DNA from: Candidatus Kuenenia stuttgartensis
Lineage (GTDB): Bacteria; Planctomycetota; Planctomycetia; Planctomycetales; Planctomycetaceae
Length of the DNA stretch: 64,000 bases
Reading direction: 5' to 3'
Assembly (NCBI GenBank): GCA_945906725.1
Contig: CAMDRI010000006.1
Span: forward strand, 1-64,000
Made by a program: the position numbers and the translations under genes. Shown piece by piece: positions 40,257-49,093 of this stretch (position 1 is the first letter of the stretch; each line of letters begins with the position of its first letter). The notes below the pieces were generated by a model. It had not been told where the DNA came from and ran no database searches. It saw only the letters and a program-made list of their open reading frames with translations.

Positions 40257-43200
40257 TCAATCTTTCGTGACGGCTTCGTCCAAGTTGAGCAACGCTCGTG
40301 CGACGAGCGACCAGGCGGCGCGTTCGTTGGCGTCTCCCTCGCCCGGACCTGCGAGAGTTGGGGCATCGAGTTCCTTCGTGGCGAGGCGTTCGCGCTGAGT
40401 CTTGAGGAAACGACTCAACAGCGCGATCTCTGCATCGGTGGGCGGTCGCGTGAGGCAGCGGCGGAAGAGTTCGGCGAGTCGCGCGTCGTCGCTGTTCGGC
40501 AACGCCGCGAATCGCCGGCCGAGAGCTTGTGACGCTTCGGTGAAGACGACGTCATTGAGCAGCGTCAGCGCTTGCAGCGGCGTGTTCGAGACTTCGCGGC
40601 GAATGACACACGCCTCGCCGCTGGGTGCGTCGAACGTCGTGAACATCGCGAACGGCGAGGTCCGCTTCGCGAACGTGTAGAGGCTGCGGCGATGCCGATC
40701 GAGTCCCTCGCTGACCTTCCAGGCGAGTTGCCCGTAAGTCCCTTCAGTCGTGATGTTCGTTGGCTGCGGCGGAAAGACGCTCGGCCCGCCCAGCTTGCGG
40801 CCGAGCAGTCCGCTGACGCTCAGTATCGAATCGCGGACTGCCTCGGCTTCGACTCGGAAACGCGGGCCACGAGCGAGCAGTTCATTCGGAGCATCGCGAC
40901 GCAACAACTCCGGCGTGACGTGGCTCGACTGCTGGTAGGTCTCACTCGTGACGATGAGGCGGTGCAGACGTTTAAGGGATTTGAGATTTGAGATTTGAGA
41001 TTTCAAATCTCCGAAGAATTCGATCGCCAGCCAGTCGAGCAATTCTGGATGCGTGGGGAGCGCGCCTTGGAAGCCGAAGTCTTCTTGCGTGCGGACGAGA
41101 CCACGGCCGAAGAAGGTGGCCCAGTGGCGGTTGACGGTGACTCGCGAGGTCAGCGGGTTGCTCGGCGAGACCAGCCATTGGGCCAACTCGGCTCGATTGG
41201 GAACGACTGTCTCAGGCAGCGGAGGTAGGAATGATGGAGTCCCCGGCTCGACACGTTCCTTCGGTTGCAGGAATTCGCCGCGATGCTGGCGATGCGTCGG
41301 ACGCGGGTTATTCGCCGGTCGTTCCTGCATCACGAGCGACGTTGGCAGCGCGGGTCGTTGAGCGCGAAGCGACTCGATCACTTGGCGTTCGCTGGCGAGT
41401 TCGGGAGCCGTCGCGCAGAACTGTTTCACGAGCGACTTGACGTTCAACGGATTCTTGATGGCGAATAGATCAAGTTCCGAAATGACCTCATCGGCCAGAA
41501 TAGGCGACTCGACCGCGCGTGGGTCGCTCGTCATGGAGATGCGAAACTTGCCGAGCCCCGGAGCGTAGTACCGCTCGAAGAGCATTCGAAGCTTGATGAG
41601 GCCGGAGTTCTTCAGCGGTTCGGCGAGCTGAAAGACGGCGGTGTGCGGCTTCCCTTGGCCGCCGTTGATCGACCAGCCAGTCTGCTTGTTATCGTCGAGC
41701 GCGGCCATCGCGTTGCTGTTGCCAGCGGCAAACGTCTGCGTCGCGCGGGCGAATCGCTGCCGCGCGTCGCCGACGGCCAGTTCGATGTCGCTCAGAAAGA
41801 AGTCGCCGAACGGGCCTTCGTAGTAGACTCGGCCGGGGCCGTGTTTCGGCAAGCGATCGTCTGGCAGAGCTTCGAGGCGGACGGCGACGATCTCTTTGAG
41901 GCTCGACTTCAGCGTCAGTTCGTAGAGGTCGCTCTTCGACATGTCGCCGCTGACGATCACGATGCCGTTGTCTTCGACGGTCAGCAGCGGCAGGTTGCTG
42001 GTCGCGGAGACGATCTGCGGCGACTCCCAGCGGACGAGCGACTTCTGTGTCGCCTCCCGCCACGACCGAAACTTTTGAGCGAAGTGCTGCTTCCGACGTT
42101 CGGCTTCCGAACCACTCGTGGTGTTGCGGCGACCGAGGCTGAGCCGAAACTTGCCGAGCGTGTGCTTCATGCCGTGCCGCTGTTCGAGCTTGATTGTCCA
42201 GCGAGCGGGCTTGTCCGCGAAGCCGCTCGGCTGCATGAGCACGAATGTCGCGGTGCGGTTGACGTTCCAAGTGCCGGGACCGTGAATCGCCCAACCGCCG
42301 GTCTTGGCGTTGCCGTCGATCGCTTGAGCGACGGCGAATTGATCCTGCGAGAAGTCGGCCGAGGCATGCGTGAATTTGTTCGGCTGTGAATCGTCCGGCT
42401 TGTCGCGCGGCGCGATCGCGGCAGTGATCTCGCTGAGCACGAAGTTACCGTGCGGCGCGCGGCCGGGGCCTTTGCTCGGCAACTTGTCGTCAACCAACGC
42501 TTCGAGCCGAATCGCGGCGACGTCCTTCAGGTCGCTGTCGAGTTGAATCTCATACGAATCGGTTTCCGGATTCGGTCCGCTCAGCAGGACGCTCGCGTCG
42601 GATTGAATTTCCGCTGTCGCCCCGTTCTCGCTCGTCACGGCGATTGGCTTGAACGGCGTCCAAGTGAACTCGTCCGGCAGCGGGAATCGATGCGGCAGGT
42701 CGGCCTCGAGTGCGACGATACGACGGTCGATCTCGACCTGCTGGGCGACAAGCTCCGGGACCCGGATGTCCAGTTCCGGCTCCTCGGCGTTGTTGAGCAG
42801 GCCAAAGAAGCGGTAGTAATCGGTGTGCGTGAGCGGATCGTACTTGTGCGTGTGACACTGAGCACAGCCGATCGTCAGCCCCAGCCAGACCGAACCGGTC
42901 GTCGCGACTCGGTCAGTCATCGCGTGGAAGCGGAACTCCAGCGGGTCGATGCCCCCCTCTTCGTTGAGCATCGTGTTGCGATGAAATCCGGTCGCGATCC
43001 GTTGCTCGACGGTCGCATCGCGTCGCATGTCCCCGGCAAGTTGGTCAATCGTGAATTGATCGAATGGCATGTCGGCGTTGATCGCATTGATGACCCAATC
43101 GCGATACGGCCAGACGCTGCGAGCGCGATCCTTCTCGTACCCGTTCGTGTCAGCGTACCTCGCGAGGTCGAGCCAGCGCCGCGCCCAGCGCTCGCCGTAG

Positions 43201-43862
43201 GCCGGCGAGGCGAGCAGTCGATCGACCAGTTGCCCGTAGGCGTTGGGCGACGAGTCGTTGACGAACTCATCGACCTCGGATGGAGTCGGCGGAATGCCGA
43301 TTAAGTCGAGAAACACGCGCCTCGCGAGCGTGTGCCGATCCGCTGGCGGCGACGGCTTGAGTCCTTCCGCTTCGAGCCGCGCGAGCACGAACTGGTCAAT
43401 GCCGTTGCGCGGCCAACTGGCATCGCGCACTTGCGGAAGTGCCGGACGCTTCGGTGCGACGAACGCCCAATGCGGCTGATATTCCGCGCCGCTGGCAATC
43501 CAGCGTTTGAAGATGCCACGTTGCTCGACGGTGAGTTCAAACTTTGTCGAAGCGGGCGGCATTCGTTCTTCGGAACCGTCTGGCAAGTCAATGCGGCGGA
43601 TCAACTCGCTCGTCTCGGGTTTGTTTGGCACGATCGCCGGTTTGCCGCTGTCGGCCGATTTGATCGCGGATTCACGAACATCGAGTCGCAAGCCGCTTTG
43701 TCGCTGCCCCTCGTCCGGGCCGTGACACTTGAAGCAGTACCGCGACAAGATTGGCCGCACCTCGCGCTCAAACGACGGTGCGTCGGCGGCATCGGCTGTT
43801 CTCAGGGACAGGCTAAGGCACATCACCATCCAGCCAGCAATGTGGTTTCGCTTTGTGGGCAT
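40257..43862 (-). CDS. PSCyt1/DUF1549/DUF1553 planctomycete cytochrome-domain protein
   Basis: 1201 residues from an ATG with GAGAGGA upstream. A signal peptide of about 26 residues is followed by the PSCyt1 domain with SRYCFKCHGPDE (one CxxCH heme site, residues 43-48). DUF1549 follows near 150-360 (LARRVFLDLIGIPPTPSEVD and RWARRWLDLARYADTNGYEK). The long central part contains two similar beta-rich segments (AIRLEALVDDKLPSKGPGRA and AVRLEALPDDRLPKHGPGRV). DUF1553 near 870-1170 carries RVTVNRHWATFFGRGLVRTQ and VRDSILSVSGLLGRKLGGPS. These proteins are hallmarks of Planctomycetes and are suspected to act in extracellular polysaccharide breakdown; the reaction is unproven. An in-frame family A repeat gives [11 protein letters not shown] near residue 955. 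Confidence 0.92.
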   Translation of the reverse strand: MPTKRNHIAGWMVMCLSLSLRTADAADAPSFEREVRPILSRYCFKCHGPDEGQRQSGLRLDVRESAIKSADSGKPAIVPNKPETSELIRRIDLPDGSEERMPPASTKFELTVEQRGIFKRWIASGAEYQPHWAFVAPKRPALPQVRDASWPRNGIDQFVLARLEAEGLKPSPPADRHTLARRVFLDLIGIPPTPSEVDEFVNDSSPNAYGQLVDRLLASPAYGERWARRWLDLARYADTNGYEKDRARSVWPYRDWVINAINADMPFDQFTIDQLAGDMRRDATVEQRIATGFHRNTMLNEEGGIDPLEFRFHAMTDRVATTGSVWLGLTIGCAQCHTHKYDPLTHTDYYRFFGLLNNAEEPELDIRVPELVAQQVEIDRRIVALEADLPHRFPLPDEFTWTPFKPIAVTSENGATAEIQSDASVLLSGPNPETDSYEIQLDSDLKDVAAIRLEALVDDKLPSKGPGRAPHGNFVLSEITAAIAPRDKPDDSQPNKFTHASADFSQDQFAVAQAIDGNAKTGGWAIHGPGTWNVNRTATFVLMQPSGFADKPARWTIKLEQRHGMKHTLGKFRLSLGRRNTTSGSEAERRKQHFAQKFRSWREATQKSLVRWESPQIVSATSNLPLLTVEDNGIVIVSGDMSKSDLYELTLKSSLKEIVAVRLEALPDDRLPKHGPGRVYYEGPFGDFFLSDIELAVGDARQRFARATQTFAAGNSNAMAALDDNKQTGWSINGGQGKPHTAVFQLAEPLKNSGLIKLRMLFERYYAPGLGKFRISMTSDPRAVESPILADEVISELDLFAIKNPLNVKSLVKQFCATAPELASERQVIESLRAQRPALPTSLVMQERPANNPRPTHRQHRGEFLQPKERVEPGTPSFLPPLPETVVPNRAELAQWLVSPSNPLTSRVTVNRHWATFFGRGLVRTQEDFGFQGALPTHPELLDWLAIEFFGDLKSQISNLKSLKRLHRLIVTSETYQQSSHVTPELLRRDAPNELLARGPRFRVEAEAVRDSILSVSGLLGRKLGGPSVFPPQPTNITTEGTYGQLAWKVSEGLDRHRRSLYTFAKRTSPFAMFTTFDAPSGEACVIRREVSNTPLQALTLLNDVVFTEASQALGRRFAALPNSDDARLAELFRRCLTRPPTDAEIALLSRFLKTQRERLATKELDAPTLAGPGEGDANERAAWSLVARALLNLDEAVTKD
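40976..41008. repeat. Family A AT-rich repeat inside the DUF1553 gene
   Basis: GATTTGAGATTTGAGATTTG followed by AGATTTCAAATC lies in frame and encodes [11 protein letters not shown] on the minus strand. Homologues usually pass directly from the FFG strand to LHRLIVTS, so this looks like an insertion of about 11 codons. Confidence 0.82.
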
Positions 43863-44237
43863 GAGGATCGTCCTCTCATTTTGGTTTCGGTTGACTCACC
43901 GTATGTTTCTTACCGCTCGCGAGCAACTGGATCGCTATCTGCGTGTCGGGAAGTGTGCGACTGCGAACGACGCCTCCCAAAAAGAAATGGCAGGCTTTAA
44001 GAAGAGGGTGCGACGAATTAAAGGAGACGACGAATGGTCACACACCAGTCAATTCGTCGTACCCTTCCCCTTGAAAACACCGTGGTCGCCAACCGGAGGA
44101 GCGAGATTCGTTGCACTGATGCGTGAGATTAATTCCGGGCATGACTCGGCCATGCTTGTTTGCGAGTCCCGATCACCAATGGCTACGCTTCCTCAGTCGT
44201 GTCTGAAATCCGTTCGACGAATTGGGAACTGGGAACC
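43863..44237. other. Divergent intergenic region DUF1553 gene / PLP enzyme
   Basis: 375 bases contain a family K inverted repeat (44006-44070) and otherwise no supported gene. The track start at 44160 for the PLP enzyme lies in this leader and shows no homology. Confidence 0.55.
44006..44070. repeat. Family K inverted repeat
   Basis: GGGTGCGACGAATT (44006-44019) pairs with AATTCGTCGTACCC (44051-44064), 13 of 14 bases. The intervening AAAGGAGACGACGAATGG matches the sequence at 38671-38700 in inverse orientation. Confidence 0.75.
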
Positions 44238-45380
44238 ATGCAATTTGAAACGAAGTGCGTTCACGTCGGAGTCGATAAAGACCCGTCGTTTAATAGCTGC
44301 ATCACGCCGATTTATCCGACCTCCACGTTTCGGTGGATCGATTTGGAAACCAATAAGGGGTTCGACTACACGCGGTCGGGGAATCCGACTCGGCAGGCGC
44401 TGGAGCAGAGCATCGCGGCCCTCGAAGGGGGCATCGACTGCCGAGCCACGAGTACGGGCATGTCGGCGATCACCTGCGCGATGTACCTCTTCAAGTCGGG
44501 CGATCACATCATTGCTGGACACGATATTTACGGCGGGACGTTCCGGCTGTTCTCAAAAGTCCTGCCGGACTACGAACTGAAATTCTCATTCGTGAACATG
44601 AGCGATCCGGCCAACGTGCGAGCCGCTCTGACGCCGCAGACCAAGGGAATTTGGATCGAGACACCCAGCAATCCTTTGCTCAATCTGGTGGACTTGTCGG
44701 CGATCGCGGCGATCGCGAAAGAAGCCGGAGCGATCACCATCGCGGACAACACGTTCCTGTCGCCGTACCTGCAACGTCCGTTCGAGTTCGGCGTAGACGT
44801 CGTGGTTCACTCGACGACGAAGTACCTCAACGGGCACTCGGATGTTGTTGGTGGAGCGGTCGTGACTCGGCATCAGGCTCACGCTGAGCGGATCGCGTAC
44901 ATTCACAACGCGCTGGGCTTGGCGTGCTCGCCGTTCGATGCGTGGCTGGTGTTGCGCGGGATCAAGACGCTGGGGCCTCGCATGGAGGCTCATCAGCGCG
45001 GGGCGATGGCCGTCGCGAAGATGCTGGCGGAACATCCGAAGGTTGAGCATGTCTATTATCCGGGATTGCCGACTCACCCGCATCACGAATTGGCGAAGCG
45101 GCAACAGTTCGGGTTCGGAGCGATGCTGAGCTTCGACATCAGAGGGGGACGCGTTCAGGCCGAGAAGATGATGATGCAGACAAAACTGTTTCAAATGGCC
45201 GAATCGCTGGGTGGTGTCGAATCGCTGATCGCTTATCCGGTGACGATGAGCCATGCCTCAATGACGCCGGAAACTCGCCTTGCGGCCGGCATCACCGAGA
45301 AGACGATTCGTCTGTCGGTTGGCATTGAGAGCCCCGAAGACTTGGTCGAGGACTTGCGACAAGCGTTGAATCATGCGTAG
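44238..45380 (+). CDS. Cystathionine gamma-synthase/lyase family PLP enzyme
   Basis: 380 residues from the ATG at 44238 (MQFETKCVHVGVDKDPSFNS). Cys/Met-metabolism PLP-family blocks are present: ITPIYPTSTFRW, YTRSGNPTRQALEQSIAALE, ATSTGMSAITCAMYLFKSGD, TPSNPLLNLVDLSAIAAIA, and the PLP lysine in VVHSTTKYLNGHSDVVGGAV. The end SVGIESPEDLVEDLRQAL is also typical. Members add or remove sulfur groups in methionine and cysteine metabolism (MetB, MetC, MetY, MetZ or CGL); sequence alone does not settle which. It precedes the hpf-pts cluster by 97 bases but is probably separate from it. Confidence 0.93.
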   Translation: MQFETKCVHVGVDKDPSFNSCITPIYPTSTFRWIDLETNKGFDYTRSGNPTRQALEQSIAALEGGIDCRATSTGMSAITCAMYLFKSGDHIIAGHDIYGGTFRLFSKVLPDYELKFSFVNMSDPANVRAALTPQTKGIWIETPSNPLLNLVDLSAIAAIAKEAGAITIADNTFLSPYLQRPFEFGVDVVVHSTTKYLNGHSDVVGGAVVTRHQAHAERIAYIHNALGLACSPFDAWLVLRGIKTLGPRMEAHQRGAMAVAKMLAEHPKVEHVYYPGLPTHPHHELAKRQQFGFGAMLSFDIRGGRVQAEKMMMQTKLFQMAESLGGVESLIAYPVTMSHASMTPETRLAAGITEKTIRLSVGIESPEDLVEDLRQALNHA

Positions 45381-45406
45381 GGCAAGATCGCATCAAGATG
45401 GCTACT

Positions 45407-45436
45407 TGTGGCTGCGGACTTAGCCCCGATAGAATC
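45407..45436 (+). promoter_or_regulatory. Candidate promoter of the hpf-pts cluster
   Basis: TTGTGG and TAGAAT are separated by 18 bases, with the -10 element about 40 bases before the chosen hpf start. The -10 matches the TATAAT consensus in 5 of 6 positions; the -35 is weak. Confidence 0.35.
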
Positions 45437-45477
45437 CATGCCAGACATCACAAATCAACATGCCAGGAGAATGCACC

Positions 45478-45807
45478 GTGCATGTGGAAATCACTTGCCG
45501 TCACGGGCACGTCAAAGACGACGTGCGGGCCTACATGGCCCAGAAAGTCGAAAAGCTGCTGACCTACTTTGAGCGAATTACCGCGATCAACGTGACGATC
45601 AGCTTTGAAAACACCCACGCCAAAGTCGAAATCCTCGTCGATGCCGAGCACAAGCACGATTTCGTGGCACACGACGAGGACGCCGAGGCACAGGTCGCGT
45701 TCGACCGAGCCTACCACAAGATCGAGCAGCAAATTCACAAGTACAAAGAAAAGGTGCAGAACCACCACCGGCACGAACCGGCCACACAACCGGCCGATGA
45801 TGAGTGA
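45478..45807 (+). CDS. hpf: Ribosome hibernation-promoting factor (short HPF/RaiA)
   Basis: 109 residues from the GTG at 45478, chosen because AGGAG ends eight bases upstream; the track's ATG at 45460 lies before that site and has none of its own. The fold is beta-alpha-beta-beta-beta-alpha: VEITCRHGHVKDDVRAYMAQ, AINVTISFENTHAKVEILVD, then AFDRAYHKIEQQIHKYKEKV. It lacks the C-terminal dimerisation domain of long HPF. The protein binds the 30S subunit and inactivates ribosomes in stationary phase. In Proteobacteria hpf sits directly before ptsN in the rpoN cluster, and the same order is seen here. Confidence 0.92.
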   Translation: MHVEITCRHGHVKDDVRAYMAQKVEKLLTYFERITAINVTISFENTHAKVEILVDAEHKHDFVAHDEDAEAQVAFDRAYHKIEQQIHKYKEKVQNHHRHEPATQPADDE

Positions 45808-45817
45808 TTGGTGTGAA

Positions 45818-45893
45818 TGTTCGATTTTCGATTTGTGATGGAACTGGCTGTTGCGGCGAACGTTTTCAATCAAAAATCAAAACTTGAGAGGAG
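45818..45893. repeat. AT-rich repeat (family A-like) between hpf and ptsN
   Basis: TTCGATTTTCGATTTGTGATGG and the later TCAATCAAAAATCAAAACTT form a loose inverted pair in the 94-base gap. The units resemble family A but are divergent. Confidence 0.5.
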
Positions 45894-45901
45894 TTTCTTT
45901 C

Positions 45902-46375
45902 ATGAAGTTGATGGACTTTGTCGTGTCCAATGCGATCGTTCCTGATTTGCAGGTGACGACCAAAGAGGGCGCGATTCGTGGGCTGGTGACGGCGCTCAAA
46001 AGTGCCGGAGTGATTGCCTCAGACAGCGAAGAGGGGATTGTCGCAGCCATCCTGAAGCGTGAAGAATTAGGCTCGACGGGCATCGGCAATGGAGTGGCTG
46101 TGCCGCATACGAAACATGCGTCGGTGGCCAAGTTGGTGGCCGCGATCGCGTTGGTAAAGGACGGAGTGGACTTTCAAAGTCTCGACGGCGGACGGGTTCA
46201 CATCATGTTCTTGTTGGTCTCGCCTCCGGATCGTCCGGGAGATCACCTTCGCGGATTGGAGAACATCTCGCGCCACCTTCGAAATCACAGCTTCTGCAAC
46301 TTTTTGAAACAGGCGAAGACCAAGGACGAAGTGCTCACACTGCTAAATGAAGCAGACAACAATCAACTCAGCTGA
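45902..46375 (+). CDS. ptsN: PTS EIIA-Ntr-type protein
   Basis: 157 residues from the ATG at 45902, which has GAGAGGAG upstream; the track adds 17 residues. The PTS EIIA type 2 fold is shown by [20 protein letters not shown] followed by PHTKH, where His69 is the phosphorylation site, and by [20 protein letters not shown] with [10 protein letters not shown]. The protein is expected to take phosphate from the HPr encoded just downstream. In other bacteria PtsN regulates nitrogen, potassium and stress responses rather than carrying sugar. No EIIB/EIIC permease is present. Confidence 0.93.
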   Translation: MKLMDFVVSNAIVPDLQVTTKEGAIRGLVTALKSAGVIASDSEEGIVAAILKREELGSTGIGNGVAVPHTKHASVAKLVAAIALVKDGVDFQSLDGGRVHIMFLLVSPPDRPGDHLRGLENISRHLRNHSFCNFLKQAKTKDEVLTLLNEADNNQLS

Positions 46376-46378
46376 GCT

Positions 46379-46699
46379 GTGGCGGAGATCATTCACGCTT
46401 CGGCACCAGCGCCTTGGGACTTTTCGATGGACGGACAATCCGTCTCACGCACCGTGACTGTCAGGCTGGAACACGGCCTGCATTTGGTGCCGTGCTCGAA
46501 GCTGGTAAAGCTGGTGAACGGCTTCGGTTGTGAGGTACGCGTTCGTAATGGCTCGAAGCTCGCCGATGCCAAGAACATCTTCGATCTGATGGGCATGGCG
46601 GCTTTCGGCGATCAACTCGAAGTGATTGCCTCCGGGGACGACGCCGAGGCGGCACTGGCGAAGATTGTGCAGTTGTTCGAGTCGAACTTCGCCGAGTGA
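46379..46699 (+). CDS. HPr-like phosphocarrier (NPr type)
   Basis: 106 residues from a GTG three bases after the ptsN stop, or 90 residues if the ATG at 46427 is used; the shorter form matches the normal HPr length better, but neither start has a strong ribosome binding site. VTVRLEHGLHLVPCSKLVKL contains the phosphorylatable His of the GLHxxP motif. VRVRNGSKLADAKNIFDLMG is the second conserved block, with Asn where Gram-positive HPr has regulatory Ser46. Between ptsN and ptsI it completes a phosphorelay: PEP to PtsI to HPr to PtsN. Confidence 0.9.
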   Translation: MAEIIHASAPAPWDFSMDGQSVSRTVTVRLEHGLHLVPCSKLVKLVNGFGCEVRVRNGSKLADAKNIFDLMGMAAFGDQLEVIASGDDAEAALAKIVQLFESNFAE

Positions 46700-46751
46700 G
46701 CACGGGCCTGAAGCAGGCTGCTCTTCGCCGTGAATCAAATCGGCTGAACGC

Positions 46752-46780
46752 TCGCCCTCGCTGACGCTTCGGGTTAGTTT
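46752..46780. repeat. Single arm of family F repeat
   Basis: CGCCCTCGCTGACGCTTCGG followed by GTTAGTTT matches an arm of the inverted repeat at 29255-29351. It lies in the 96-base gap between the HPr gene and ptsI. Confidence 0.8.
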
Positions 46781-46795
46781 GTAGCAGAGGTTTTT

Positions 46796-48565
46796 GTGAG
46801 CAACATGTTCGTCAAACGCGGAATTGCCGTGTCGCCCGGAGTGGCGATTGGGCCAGCGGTGTTGTTTGGGGCAGAGAGCTTCAAAGTCCAGCGGCATTAC
46901 ACCAGCAAGGGGGAAATCGACGCGGAGATCGGCCGGTTTCACGCGGCGCTCGACGCGATTTGCACCGACATTGAGGAGAATCAGCGAGTCGCGACGGAGC
47001 GGCTCGGCAGCGAACTGGGTGCGATCTTTGGGGCGCACCTCTTGATGGCTCGGTCGCCGGAACTGGTTGGCGAGATCGAACGACTGATCCGCGACGAAAC
47101 CAATACGCCGGAGCGGGCGTGCGACATCGTCCTCAACAAATACGCGAAGCTCTTTTCCGATCTCGGCAGCCGGTATCACGCCGAGCGGGCGCAGGACATC
47201 TACGACCTGAAGAACCGCCTGCTGCGGCAATTGCTCGGCAAGCGTCGGCAGGAGCTGTCCGACCTCACCGAGTCGGCGATCATCCTTGCGCACAACCTGA
47301 CCCCCAGCGAGACGGCGAATCTCAAAAAAGAATTCGTGCTCGGTTTCGCAACGGAAGTGGGCGGGCCGACGAGCCACACAGCGATCCTCGCCGGTGCCCT
47401 CGAACTGCCAGCGGTCGTCGGCGTCGGCGATTTCTTGTCCGAGGTCAACAACGGTGACATCGTCATCATCGACGGCGATCGGGGCGAAGTGATCGTCAAC
47501 CCGGTCGAGTCAGTCATCGCCGAGCGGCGTGAGGCTCAAAAGAAAAGCGACGCGAATTACGCGGCCCTCGAAGTCGATCGCACCGCCGAGCCGATCACCT
47601 CCGACGGCGAACGCATCCAATTGCTCGGCAACATCGAGTTCCCGACCGAGACCGAGCATTGCCTCGAACGCGGCGCGGATGGCATCGGCCTGTACCGCAC
47701 CGAGTTCCTGTATCTTGGCCGCGATGTTGAGCCGACCGAGGAAGACCACTACCAAGCCTATTGCCGAGTCATCGACGATCTCGGCGGCCGCGAGTGTGTC
47801 ATCCGCACGTTGGATCTCGGAGCGGACAAAGTGCCGACGTCCAACGGAATGCTTGCCGAAGTCCCAAATCCGGCACTCGGACTCCGCAGCATCCGCCTGA
47901 GTTTGAAGTACATCGAAGGCTTCAAAACCCAACTGCGGGCGATCCTGCGAGCGGCGGCGAACGCTCCGCCTGGCAGCGTGAAAATCATGTTTCCGCTGAT
48001 TTCCTCGCTGTATGAGTTCCGGCAGGCGAAGATGGTGGTCCGCGATGTGATGGACGACCTCGAAGAGGCCGGCGGGCCGTTTCAGCGAGAGATGCCCCTG
48101 GGAATGATGGTCGAAGTCCCCTCGGCGGCGATCCTCGCCGACCATTTTGCGACTGAGGTTGATTTCTTCTCCATTGGCACGAACGACCTAATCCAATACA
48201 CCCTCGCCGTGGACCGTGGCGATCCGGCTGTCTCCAGCCAGTATCGTGCCGGCGACCCCGCGATCTTGCGCATGATCCGCATGGTCGTGGATGCCGCCGA
48301 AAAGTCCGACCGTAAAATCCCCGTGACGGTTTGTGGTCAGATGAGTTCCGATCCGAAATTTCTCCCGCTGCTGATCGGCTTGGGGATTCGACGAATCAGC
48401 GTCACACCACATTCCATCCCCGAACTGAAGGCCGTCATACGCCGGCTGACCATCCCGAAAGCCAAAGACATCGCGACTCATGCCGAGTGGCTCGGCCTGT
48501 CACACGGAGTCGACAACTATCTGCAAGGCGAACTGACAAAAATCTGTCCGCAACTTGGCCACTAA
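46796..48565 (+). CDS. ptsI: Phosphoenolpyruvate-protein phosphotransferase (EI)
   Basis: 589 residues from a GTG at 46796 (an ATG three codons later is possible); AGAGG lies just upstream. GIAVSPGVAIGPAVLFG opens the protein. The phosphorylated His is in EVGGPTSHTAILAGALELPA. The C-terminal PEP-binding barrel has GADGIGLYRTEFLYLGRD, CVIRTLDLGADKVP, NPALGLRSIRLSL, FFSIGTNDLIQYTLAVDRGD and the conserved Cys in VTVCGQMSSDP. There is no GAF domain of the PtsP type, so it is a plain EI serving the HPr/PtsN pair upstream. Confidence 0.96.
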   Translation: MSNMFVKRGIAVSPGVAIGPAVLFGAESFKVQRHYTSKGEIDAEIGRFHAALDAICTDIEENQRVATERLGSELGAIFGAHLLMARSPELVGEIERLIRDETNTPERACDIVLNKYAKLFSDLGSRYHAERAQDIYDLKNRLLRQLLGKRRQELSDLTESAIILAHNLTPSETANLKKEFVLGFATEVGGPTSHTAILAGALELPAVVGVGDFLSEVNNGDIVIIDGDRGEVIVNPVESVIAERREAQKKSDANYAALEVDRTAEPITSDGERIQLLGNIEFPTETEHCLERGADGIGLYRTEFLYLGRDVEPTEEDHYQAYCRVIDDLGGRECVIRTLDLGADKVPTSNGMLAEVPNPALGLRSIRLSLKYIEGFKTQLRAILRAAANAPPGSVKIMFPLISSLYEFRQAKMVVRDVMDDLEEAGGPFQREMPLGMMVEVPSAAILADHFATEVDFFSIGTNDLIQYTLAVDRGDPAVSSQYRAGDPAILRMIRMVVDAAEKSDRKIPVTVCGQMSSDPKFLPLLIGLGIRRISVTPHSIPELKAVIRRLTIPKAKDIATHAEWLGLSHGVDNYLQGELTKICPQLGH

Positions 48566-48571
48566 AGTTTC

Positions 48572-48597
48572 CGTAGGTTGGGCACTCCTGCCCGACC
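48572..48597. repeat. Family E hairpin repeat
   Basis: GTAGGTTGGGCACTCCTGCC then CGACCC is the inverse of the copy at 32803-32828. It lies a few bases after the ptsI stop. Confidence 0.78.
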
Positions 48598-48628
48598 CCA
48601 ACAACATTGAACACTTTTTTTCAAAGAG

Positions 48629-48659
48629 GGACGGGGAATCCGCCGAGGGCGGACCGTCC
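48629..48659 (+). promoter_or_regulatory. Bulged hairpin in the rne/rng leader
   Basis: GGACGG pairs with CCGTCC and the inner TCCGCC pairs with GGCGGA around a GAG loop; a GGAA bulge separates the stems on the 5' side. Both stems are perfect. No function is known, but it is the most stable-looking element in the long leader and is not one of the window's repeats. Confidence 0.4.
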
Positions 48660-49093
48660 GACTGGATCCACTAGGGTGCGTGCTTGTTCTCAAGGCGTCT
48701 GTTTTTCGCCGAGATTGGCCGAAGCTGAAAAGCTTGCTGCCATGACGGCTCCGGGAGTCGAAACTTCCTGTTCCGCGCTACGACGCGGCGGAAGTGGACT
48801 GATCCGCGAGCTGATTTCGTGTCTCGACGAACCGCCGTGCTCAACTTTGCCGACCCTGCTCGCTGGCCCGCCCCGTTCGTGTAACCGACGAACGCCGCAG
48901 CCAAAACGCCGAACACCGCTCGCCGCACTCACTGTCTCACGCGTCACACGCGCGAGCGATCCGCGACGACTCAGCGAACAGACCGACGGACACGCTCGTC
49001 CGTCGCCGGCATCCGAGCAGGTCGCCACACTCCGCACAGCAACAGCTCCGACCAACACAACGAGCCGCACCCGCAGAACTCAAAGGGTGCTCC

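Larger units (their letters stand above)
48566..49093. other. Long leader region upstream of rne/rng
   Basis: 528 bases without a supported gene. The region begins with a family E repeat (48572-48597), then ACTTTTTTTC, then a compact bulged hairpin at 48629-48659. ORF 48607..49155 overlaps the RNase gene, is rich in Arg, Thr and Pro and looks like chance coding. The remaining 430 bases may be promoter and 5' untranslated sequence of the RNase gene. Confidence 0.55.

Noticed and set aside
48662-48675. GGATCCACTAG, as in common cloning polylinkers
   Set aside because: Only 11 bases match and the flanks do not continue as vector sequence, so this is chance rather than contamination.
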